64,000 bases of DNA from Lamellibrachia satsuma (taxonomy: Eukaryota; Annelida; Polychaeta; Sabellida; Siboglinidae). The notes below the pieces were generated by a model. That model ran no database searches. It worked only from the letters and a program-made list of their open reading frames with translations, and had not been told where the DNA came from. The DNA lies in contig BSQZ01000098.1 of the NCBI GenBank assembly GCA_033239005.1, positions 874,501 to 938,500 on the forward strand, written 5' to 3'. The translations under genes and the position numbers were made by a program. The number at the start of each line of letters is the position of its first letter. Within the stretch, counting starts at the first letter, position 1. This document shows, piece by piece, positions 44,801-56,800 of this stretch.

Positions 44801-47800
44801 ACTAACTTGCAAGACTAGGCACTATGACAGTCTACCCACTAACTTGCAAGACTAGGGCACTATGACAGTCTACCCACTAACTTGCAAGACTAGGCACTAT
44901 GACAGTCTACCCACTAACTTGCAAGACTAGGGCACTATGACAGTCTACCCAATAACTTGCAAGACTAGGGCACTATGACAGTCTACCCACTAACTTGCAA
45001 GACTAGGCACTATGACAGTCTACCCACTAACTTGCAAGACTAGGCACTATGACAGTCTACCCACTAACTTACAAGACTAGGCACTATGACAGTCTACCCA
45101 CTAACTTACAAGACTAGGCACTATGACAGTCTACCCACTAACTTACAAGACTAGGCACTATGACAGTCTACCCACTAACTTGCAAGACTAGGCACTATGA
45201 CAGTCTACCCACTAACTTACAAGACTAGGCACTATGACAGTCTACCCACTAACTTACAAGACTAGGCACTATGACAGTCTACCCACTAACTTACAAGACT
45301 AGGCACTATGACAGTCTACTCATTAACTTGATGGCCAACTGATGCACAGGGATAACTAATGTCTACAATCAGTGGACATCCTGCGCCACCAGGTGTGGTC
45401 AGGATGGGCAGGCCAGCAGTCACCTGTCATGCTGTATGACACCTTGCATCACTGGTGTGACACACTGCTGCACCTGGCTGTGACACAAACCAGACTGACA
45501 TGATTGATTGACCTTATGAATGAGTCAGTTCTCAGGTAGATATCCCAACAGCCCAGGGCTATACTACAAGGAATTGTTAGGGGGGGTCATGTCTCAGTTA
45601 GACTTCCTGGTGTGTTACACACGAATGCAGGGCATAGTAAGTTTGGATATAGTAAGTTCTAAAAATTCATACGATCTGACATAAGTGCATTTGTACAGTA
45701 CATTACCAGGTTGTACATTTGTACAGTACATTACCAGGTTGTACATTTGTTCAGTACATTACCAGGCTGGTGGAAGCTGTTCAGAGTGAAATGGTGGACT
45801 TTTAGATGATTTTAATAGACAGAAGAGTATTTGTGATTTTTTTGGCCACTAGACATGTGTGACCGTAATTTGTGCCAATATTGGTAAACATTGAGGGGTA
45901 TCTCACATACAGGCATATTACAAGAGTTAAAAATGTCTAATTTTGATAAAACTCGACCAGCATGTCAGTGGGATGATGACAGCGGCTGGTGAAAACTTTT
46001 AGAATTTTTGATGGTCACGTTTTCTTATAATTATGCAAGATGTTAACATGACTAAACCCTAGGCTGGAGACCATAGCGGGACTCAATTACAAGTGTTGTA
46101 TTGAAGTAATTGTAATAAGTTACAACAATAAATCTAATTGACATTTTAAACAATAATGTAATTTAATTCTGTAGATGACATAATTGTTCAGTTACAATCC
46201 AATTACTTAATTTCATAAATAAAAAAATACAACTTGTAAACTTGTGTGTTTTTTTATATAATTAAATTTGATTAAACAGTAGTGGCTGGCTTTTACAACC
46301 CAAACAACCAACATAATTAACAATTCCATCTCTCTGTAAAATGTGAAACTGATAAGTATGTTTCAAACTAACTTTTTTAGACTCTAATTATAATTGAACT
46401 TTTCTTCATTGTGTTTGTAAATAAGAAAAATTAAACTGGTCATGGTAACTGAACCCAGCCCTAGAGCAAAGGCTAACTCCCCGGCTCTTTACAAGAATAT
46501 CACAGAGGATCTTCTATTTGGTCATCCAGAGGTCACTGACCCAGCAATATCTTCAATCAATTATAAAGCCTAAACAAGGTCATCCAGAGGTCACTGACCC
46601 AGCAATATCTTCAATCAATTATAAAGCCTAAACAAGGGATCAAATGAGCAACACTGGATGTAAAGCTGGTTCTCTAATACTTTAGGACTGATCTTACAAT
46701 ATATTGCAATCACCTTCTGTGAGACAAGCTTAAATGTGGTTGTGTTAGAACCTACACTTACAGACACCCTTCTACGCTCAAACAAATGTGGTTGTGTTAG
46801 AACCTATACAGACAGACACCCTTCTATGCTCAAACAAATGTGGTTGTGTTAGAACCTACACAGACAGACACCCTTCTACGCTCAAACAAATGTTACACTT
46901 AACACATTACTCTTTTATCCTCATTTTAACAAAGTGTCTATCATAGAAAACTGGAGTAAAATAACTTAAGTACAGTTGTAAAATAACTTAAGTACAATGT
47001 TATTGGGTCAGATGAAGGAATATTGACAATTTAATTTCCAAAACCCTCTTGTCCACATAGCAGCCCCCCACAAAACGAGCACCTAGCCAATCAGCTCTCA
47101 AATAGCTAGTTTTTTATGATATTCCTGTTGTTCGTACAACATAAAACATCACGGAGGTTTGTCGCAGTTACCTATTATAACAACATAAAACATCACGGAG
47201 GTTTGTCGCAGTTACAAACCTCCCTGTGATGTTTTATGTTGTTATAATAGGTAACTGCGACACACCTCCCCGTGATGATTCCTCACCTCCCCGTGATGAT
47301 TCCTCACCTCACCGTGATGATTCCTCACCTCCCAGTGATGATTCCTCACCTCCCCGTGATGATTCCTCACCTCCCAGTGATGATTCCTCACCTCACCGTG
47401 ATGATTCCTCACCTCACCGTGATGATTCCTCACCTCACCGTGATGATTCCTCACCTCCCCGTGATGATTCCTCACCTCACCGTGATGATTCCTCACCTCC
47501 CCGTGATGATTCCTCACCTCACCGTGATGATTCCTCACCTCACCGTGATGATTCCTCACCTCCCAGTGATGATTCCTCACCTCCTAGAGTTATTTATGAG
47601 TTATTTATGACGTGTTTCTAGTTTCAGAAATGACACAGAGATTATGTCTGCAGCTGATCTAACCACGAGCCCAGAAACATTCATTCATAAGGTGTATTAA
47701 TGGCAGGAGCTAAGAGACTAGACGTGTCACTCTACTGCAATTAGCATTGGATATACTACCACCCACTTGCCTTGTACTACAGGAGAGCACATAATAGAAG

Positions 47801-50800
47801 CAGGTGATCTCCCAAGTGTAGTATCAGGTATATACAGGCGACAACGATAGCATGATATCATGAATCACATAAAGATATGTGCCCGTAATAGCCGAGTCCC
47901 TGACATGTAGGCAGGACTAATGGTGAGGCTCTTCGGCTCGTCACATTAAAATATTTTTTAAGACCAATACTTTTACTAAAATCTTTTTTTCCATGATAAA
48001 TTCAATATAAAATAACAAAGAAATGTCATCAAACACTGTGTAGCAACCATTTATTTTTTATTTATTTGGATATCACACTGCATCATTTGATTAAAGAAGC
48101 ATATCACTTAGTGATACACAGTTCATTCCATCTTTGTTGAATAACTGTTTAGAGTTTAGAACTAGTTTGGTTTAGGACATTTCCAAGGCCACATGCAAAA
48201 CCTGTGAGTTTTTTTAAGAATTCACACAAACCCTGTTTATGCAGAACAGCCCATTTTGCTCCACAGCGTTTGAGTCTATATATATACACTAGCTTGCCGT
48301 AGAACTAGATGATGGGGACACACATGCCTTATACTGCCACTAACGTTCTAAGACAAATATTGTAATGATATATGTTTAATCTTCAGAATTAAGAAATGCT
48401 GTCAGCTGGAAATGGAACAAAATTAGGTAATTTTTCATTCTGTATTTTAGGTGGCAAGTTAAATGTCATTCAGCAATGTGTAGAGCTGATCAATAAACTA
48501 AGACCATTATTGCAAAATCAACAATCACTCAATAGTGATATCACCAAAAAATCACAGTTTGAAACTCCCTCATCAGTTGATTTAGCACATCATGAATCAG
48601 GTTTGTTGATATCAAACTTGGAGCGTCTGAGTCATGTAATTATTATGCATAGTTGGATTAATACGAGTGCATATTTTTTAGTAAAATCATCAAACCAATT
48701 GATTTACAAATTATGAATTACCTTATGTTATGGTATATACAGACAGGCCACTTTTGTTTTCAAAAAATTTTGACTTGACCCAGTCAAACACAATGCAACA
48801 GTTTGTTCGATGATTTTAAAAAAAAACTATTCAACAAATCTGCATAAACAAGCCGGCATAGGTTAGATTTTGTAGTGGACATTAGGTAAATTAGATTTTG
48901 TAGTGGACATTAGGTAGGTTAGGTTTTGTAATCGACATAAGGTAGGTTAGGTTTTGTAATGAACATAAGGTAGGTTGAGAAGAGCAAAATGAGAAGACCG
49001 AAAAAAATTACTCGAATAGACACTTTAAACAAGATTATCAAAAAGATTACCAGTTTTGTTCCTTCTCAAAACCACCTGACTCTACGTCAATTCACTAACC
49101 ACCTGACTCTACATCATTTCACTAACTACTTGACTCTACATCATTTCACTAACCACTTGACTCTACGTCATTTCACTAACCACTTGACTCTACATCATTT
49201 CACTAACTACTTGACTCTACGTCATTTCACTAAGCACTTGACTCTACGTCATTTCACTAAGCACTTGACTCTACGTCATTTCACTAACCACTTGACTCTA
49301 CATCATTTCACTAACCACTTGACTCTACATCATTTCACTAACCACTTGACTCTACATCATTTCACTAACTACTTGACTCTACGTCATTTCACTAACTACT
49401 TGACTCTACGTCATTTCACTAACTACTTGACTCTACGTCATTTCACTAACTACTTGACTCTACATCATTTCACTAACCACTTGACTCTACGTCATTTCAC
49501 TAACTACTTGACTCTACGTCATTTCACAAACTACTTGACTCTACGTCATTTCACTAACTACTTGACTCTACATAATTTCACTAACCACTTGACTCTACAT
49601 CATTTCACTAACTACTTGACTCAACGTCATTTCACTAACTACTTGACTCTACATCATTTCACTAACTACTTGACTCTACATCATTTCACTAACCACTTGA
49701 CTCTACATCATTTCACTAACTACTTGACTCAACGTCATTTCACTAACCACTTGACTCTACATCATTTCACTAACCACTTGATTTTACGTCATTTCACTAA
49801 CCACTTGACTCTACATCATTTCACTAACTAGTTGACTCTACATTATTTCACTAACCACTTGACTTTACGTCATTTCACTAACCACTTGACTCTACATCAT
49901 TTCACTAACCACTTGACTCTACATCATTTCACTAACCACTTGACTCTACATCATTTCACTAACCACTAGACTCTACATCATTTCACTAACCACTTGACTC
50001 TACATCATTTCACTAACCACTAGACTCTACATCATTTCACTAACCACTAGACTCTACATCATTTCACTAACCACTTGACTTTACGTCATTTCACTACCCA
50101 CTTGACTTTACGTCATTTCACTAACTACTTCACTCTACATCATTTCACTAACCAGCTGATTCTACATCATTTCACTAACCACCGACTTCCCACACAAGCA
50201 AGGACTGATCAATAATCAATAATGGCTCAGTGCTGTGCTCCGTCCCTCGACACACACGCCCCCATGACAAACCCTGCCTGGCGGTCACAAGGCCAGCCAC
50301 AGATAACCAGTCAATGCTGCTGTAATTGGCCATCACTTCTCCGTGCAGGAACACACTGCACGGAGACTTGGAGGTGGGCAGGCAAATGACAAAGTGATTA
50401 TTGATCATTGATTACTACATAATCTATTACAAGGATATAATGCAAGACGATAATTATTATTGAACAGTTAACATGTGATTGATTCACTTGAACTGCATCG
50501 ATTGATTAATGTGTTCTCATATTAAAAAACAGTACAACTTGGCCAACTTGAAGTTGGACCAGGAGTTATTAGTGTGTTTGAATTAAATCATACAAATGAA
50601 TGATCACGTTTGTACCAAAACAGCTCATTTCTGTCTCAGGGAGACGACGAATGACTCACCTGGCGATAGTAAATTCCCTGTTACCAAATGTGTCTCCATC
50701 CACTGTCTGCTTATGACATCCAATTAACAATTCTAGCCACAGACAAAACTAAGCAAAGTAAATATTTATGCTGGTTGCCATGGAGATCAGACCGAGTACA

Positions 50801-53800
50801 CAGCACAAAGACAGTGCTCATTCATTAAGTGCACAAACATCTTGGACCATTTGTTTTTATTCCTGTGCATTTATAATATTAATTAAGTGGACACACAAGG
50901 TTAAGTCATTACTTGGGTTAAAGTTCATATTTGGATAAGATCGGCATGTTGAATCGTGGTATTCATTTATAATAAATATGGGTTAATTAATTTATAAAGT
51001 ATTCTGTTCTGAAAGGTCAGTTATTATGTAGCACTGCATTCAATCCCTGTTTTTTTATGTTTTATACATCTCATTATATCATCTCCTGAGCCATGGCAGA
51101 CCTGTTCACTCGAATAGCAACTTGACTTCTCTGGGAAGCATTCAGCCATTCTACAATTACTGTGTGCAAACTACTCATTCATTTATATTCAACTGTTTTT
51201 TTCTTTAAATACTGAATAGTTGTGACAATGTGGATGGTCATATTTTCTTCAAATCTAAGATCGCACAAAAATCCAGGGATCATAGAATACATCTAAATGA
51301 TAGAATAAAATACCATGAGAGAGTTTAACTAGTGACACTGGATATAAACAAACGAGTCACTCTTACAGAGAATAACAAGTTACTGGAATAAACTTTCTGC
51401 TAACAGTGTTAATGTTAGTCGTACAAACATGTTTACAAACTGGATACACAAATTCTGCTACAACACAAAAAATAACTGCAGGACTTTCAATAACCCAACG
51501 ACTTCTTTGTCAACATCTGTAGCATACTGCTTTGGTTGGCAATCTTGCTACAACTATGACTTTTTACTTAGAAACCGTTCTTGAACTCACAGCAACAAAG
51601 AGCAAACCTATTTCTTGAACAACGTTGTTATTCACTGCTATTCACACTACTTACCATGACACTGCATGTTAACTTGACCCAACATTGTTATTCACTGCTA
51701 TTCACACTACTTACCATGACACAGCATGTTAACTTGACCCTGGAGTAAACAAAGTGTACTAGCAACCGTAAATCAATAGAGCGTGACCAGGTGTAGGGGG
51801 CATGAAACTAATTGATCCAAGTACCAGTATGAGTGTCTAGTATGCCCTTACTGGGCTAGTATAGTGGTCAATACTAGTTAACGCTGCCCCTACCTGGTCA
51901 GTACACTGGTCACTGGTGGTGTTTACCTGTTTAGATGATGGGTTCTAATTAGCAGATGGTTAAGGTGTTTGCCTGTTTTTTGCTGGCAGTCAAAGATGCA
52001 CAATTCACACAAAATAGTTTGTGGCAAGTTAGATAGCAGACTTGCTTGAACTCAGAAAGAAGACATTAATCCCCATAATATGTCTTCAGGTTCATTCTAT
52101 AACTTCTATTATACATTTATTACTTCTACTATATGCTGAATGAAGAACATAACCACACATTCACATACATCTAGTGTACACAACTGAACTATATACACTG
52201 GATATGTATCTGATATAAGTAGCAGTAGGGCTATAAACTACTGTTGTATTTCTGTTTTATCTAGATTCTTATGTAATGAAACAATGTTATTTTTGTATCT
52301 GATATAAGTAGCAGTAGGGCCATAAACTACTGTTGTATTTCTGCTTTATCTAGATTCTTATGTAATGAAACAATGTTATTTTTGTATCTGATATAAGTAG
52401 CAGTCAGGGCTGGGTCCAATTACACAAAATTATATCAATTACAATTACATTTAATTTTTAATTTCAATTTCAATTTCAATTACAGTCATAATTGTCCAAA
52501 TCAATTACAATTACACTGTTTCAATTTCAATTACATTATGCGGAACCAAATATATTCAGCATTTGTTAATTATGCATTTTTGCACGTTTTGCTGAATTTC
52601 AATATTTTGTACACAATTGATAAACAAATATAACGGTCATGTTTGTACATTTTGTTGAATTGTGACTTTGAATTATACTAAATAAAAAGATAGCAGTTTA
52701 AAACATATTTTCGTTATATCAAATTACAATTCAGTATCCAGACATAATCCTACACGACATATTCCTTACAGACAAAATCACAAAAATCCCACAGGCCATA
52801 ATACAATATTTATTTGTAGTTCTTCTCTAAGCATCTTTTCTAGTTTTATAGACATTTATCTCTGTGTGCATTTCTTACATTTTTCTTCGAAAAATACTAA
52901 TAATAGGGTATGATATGTTTACATTGAGGTTGTAGCTCCTGCTCTAAGCTGACATTCTTAATTAGTCTGCCCTTTGCTTTGTGTTGGGAATGGGGAGAGA
53001 GGCCATATAAACAGTCCTTGCCACCTGACCTGTCTCCAGTCCTCCACAACACAAGGGGTGTAATTGGCTTGCTAACTCTGCAATGTTTCACAGAGCTGAT
53101 ATTTTCTGAAGCAATATCAGGCTACATGTCAACTTATTGAAAAGGCTAATTGCTAAGGCTACCCACCACTAGCACCATGGACCAGTACCCACCAGGCAGT
53201 AAATACTGTAACTGAAATATAAATATATAAGCAGGTGTTATTATTAGTCTTGATTGATAGAAGTATCCTGATATAAGTAGCAGTAGGGCCATAAACTACT
53301 GTTGTATTTCTGCTTTATCTAGATTCTTATGTAATGAAACAATGTTATTTTTGGCTGCATTAAATGAGAGACTGGTATTTGCCAGTTTAAATGAGAACTG
53401 GTTGACTCACCAACTCAGCTATAAACTGTGGCCACAATACAACTAGTATTAAATACACTTTCTTGACTGCAGTTGCTAATGCATTGTACTTTTGTCAAGA
53501 ACTCCAAAACAGTGTTCACATGTGAGCAACAATGGAGACATATTTCTTCTAGGCAGTTGCACACGGGACAATGTATATCTATTAGTACTGGTTCTTACTA
53601 GAGGCTTTTGTATAACGAATGACCTGGGTTATAAATAAACACATAGTTAACTTCTATAGCGCCAAATCAAGTTAAAAACTACTCAAGACGCTTTACATTA
53701 ACTACATAATTAAATTAAAATTAGATAATTAAATTACATTAAAATTACATTAACATCCCATAAAAAAATTATATCAAATAATTAAATTACATTAAAATAA

Positions 53801-56800
53801 AATGACACTAAGATAAAAAATGTTGACGTAATAATTAAATTACATTAATATTAAATAATAATGTTTAAATAACTAAATTGTAATACAATTGAATAGTGTA
53901 GCTAGTAAATTTGTTTTAGATGCATGCAGGTAATATAACAGTTCAAAAGTTTTCTATCTGTTAAAATATTGGTTAAAACAGAATGTTTTAAAAGTTGCCT
54001 CACTGGTCAGTTCACGTAGGTCGTTCCATTTGCATGTTGTTCTAGGTCTGACAAGTAGATGTTTTTTAGCTGACCGAAGGGATATGGCAGACTTGAGGGG
54101 CGAGACAAGGTCGCAGATACATTGGCCTACAGTTATTGACAGCTCTGTGGACCAGTACATGGACCTTGAAACGAGCACGCTCCAATACGGGCAGCCAATG
54201 TAGGTCTCTCAGTACCGGAGTAATGCTGGCTGACTTGGACACCCTTACAATGAGTCTGGCAGCCGCGTTTTGTACACGCTGTAGTCTGATAAAGTTCTTG
54301 TCCATTGTACTATACAGTAGTGAGTTACAGTAGTCTAGTCTTAATGTGATTAGTGCATTTACTATGCTCTCCTTGGTCTTTCTTGACAGAAACTTATTTA
54401 TCTGGCTGATATGATGAACGTGGAAGTAGAGGGACTTGATGATCATAGACGTGTTGGCAGACATATCCAAGCGACTGTCCAGGTAGACACCAAGGTCTTT
54501 CACTTGATCCACCGCTGGGATAAGAGCTCCATCAACAGTGATGGTGAACTCACTTTTCTGATCATTCAATGTCAGATAATTGGCGGTCAGCCACTCCCAA
54601 ATCTCTGAGACACAGGCTTCAAGATGTTTCAGGGCTCAAGCAGTGCCACAGACTTCAATGCTAAAGCAAGCATCAACTGGAGGTCATCAGCGTAATAATG
54701 GAAGTTTACACCATACTTCCTAATGACCTCAGCAACTGATTGGACGTAGAGTGAGTACAGCACAGATCCTGGATGGATCCCTGGGGTACTCCAGTATGGA
54801 TCCCTGGGGTACTCCAGTATCGAGACTGTGATGCCCAGATGTAGTCTGGCCAATCACTACATATTGTTTGTGGTCTCGCACATGACTTCAGCAGCGGATG
54901 AACAAGAGCTTCCTTCAAAGACATTGGCACTGTTCCCTCTGCAAGTGACTTGTTGGTAATAACACTGATGACTGGTACCAATGATGGAAGGCACTGCTGA
55001 CATTGCTTGCTTTGGCAGAGGATCGAGTTCACATGTCTTTGTTAAACGTGACATAATCTTGTGTATCTCCTCCCGATGTGGGCACGAAAGAAACCAACGA
55101 TTCTTTGAAACAGGCCTTCTCCCGCATGACTATGTCAGAGGAGCGGGCCACATCTAACTCCGCCCGAATCTTGTGCAAACTTGCTGCAACCATCTTCAAT
55201 GGACTCAAATTCTGGATAAATGGCCTTCTTTTCAGTTCCCAGGGACGTAATAAGCAGAACTTTTTATCAGCTCTCTGAAGAGTGTCCTGGTAGTATTCAC
55301 TCTGAAGAGAGTCCTGGTAGTATTCACTCTGAAGAGTGTCCTGGTAGCATTCACTCTGAAGAGTGTCCTGGTAGTATTCACTCTGAAGAGTGTCCTGGTA
55401 GTATTCACCCTGAAGAGTGTCCTGGTAGTATTCACTCTGAAGAGTGTCCTGGTAGTATTCACGTATTCACTCTGTGCCTTGGCTATGCACACAGTCGAGG
55501 CATTTCGAGCTTCAACATATAGCTGCCGCTGAACTTCAAGCTTGGTCGTTCTCCAGCGATGTTCACAATGGCGCCTCTTGGCTCTAGCCTCCTCTATACA
55601 TTTCCGTTGTACCATGGGCATGGCCTGGTCCCTCTCCTGACCCTGTCCTTTGAAGGAGCAAGTTCATCTAGGACCATTCGTAAGATCGTGTTGTAGTCAT
55701 TAACAATGTCATGCATTGTTTTGGCCTGTCTTTGCAGAAATTGTTGGCACAGGTAGGCGATATCCTCCCGAACAAGTTCATGTTCAAGCGGGCGGAAATA
55801 ACGTGCAGGGACACATGTGGGCACCGTCAACGGTCTGCGCATCACAAGCTCACAATCAACAGAATGATGGTCAGTTATAGACATCAGCTTCACTCTCACT
55901 GAGAACACAGACTGGTCAGCTGCACGAATGACCACAAGATCCAGAATATGACCCTGTGTGTCGGTTCATTCATATGCTGAATCAAGTCAAACGTCTCTAA
56001 CATATTTACAAGTGTTTGCTTTCGAGGGAACGTCACAATGGATGTTGAAATCACCAAGAAAATATGGCTATATGTGTTAGCTTTGCACCATTGAAAAAAT
56101 TATCAAATTCTGACGGTTATTTTTCAGGTTACACCATATTTTGTCATGAAAAATATAGAAATAAAAATTTCAAGGATGGTGTGAACAGAACCGATGAAAA
56201 TCAAGATTTCCAAAAGGGCAACCCATGCACGTAACACGCTGATGTTGTTGCAAAATGTATCTGCTAGGGTATGGCAAAATTTGGTAGCGTTTAGTTCAGT
56301 AGTTAATCGTCAGGATTTTTTTTAATAGTGGGTCCTGTATGCGGCCGTTTCAGGACTGGACAGAGCGGCCGGCCGCGGCCGTTGAGGGCTCTAATGGGTT
56401 AATGGATTGACAAAATTTATTTTATAGAAATTTTCAGCCAGGGTACTGGCCTGCTAATTCTTTTTGTTTAAAAGAAAAATACTCCCCCATGTGACTGAGG
56501 CACCAAGTGTACTGTCAGCCCAAAGGTTTACGTAATTAAATAAGTAACCTCTTATAAACATTATTACATGTACTTTGTAGTAATTCATACGGATAATAAA
56601 TGTTGGTGAATTGTACGTTGAAGACTTGAAACCTACTTGATGAATGATCAATGATACCAACATTTAATGGAGTATTACGATTATGGTTTAACCAAACTGA
56701 ATTATCTATTAGATATTGAACTTAAAAAACAAGTAAAATGTGAGATGGCATTTCATTGAGCTTACCTAGCTAAATGGTAGATTTTGTGCGTGAACTGCCC

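Noticed and set aside
48396..48716. 106-aa plus-strand gene
   Set aside because: No recognisable motif, splice signals or homology; it lies antisense in a PITP intron.
48989..49831. 280-aa HFTNHLTLR repeat protein
   Set aside because: 27-bp intron array with no support beyond the open frame.
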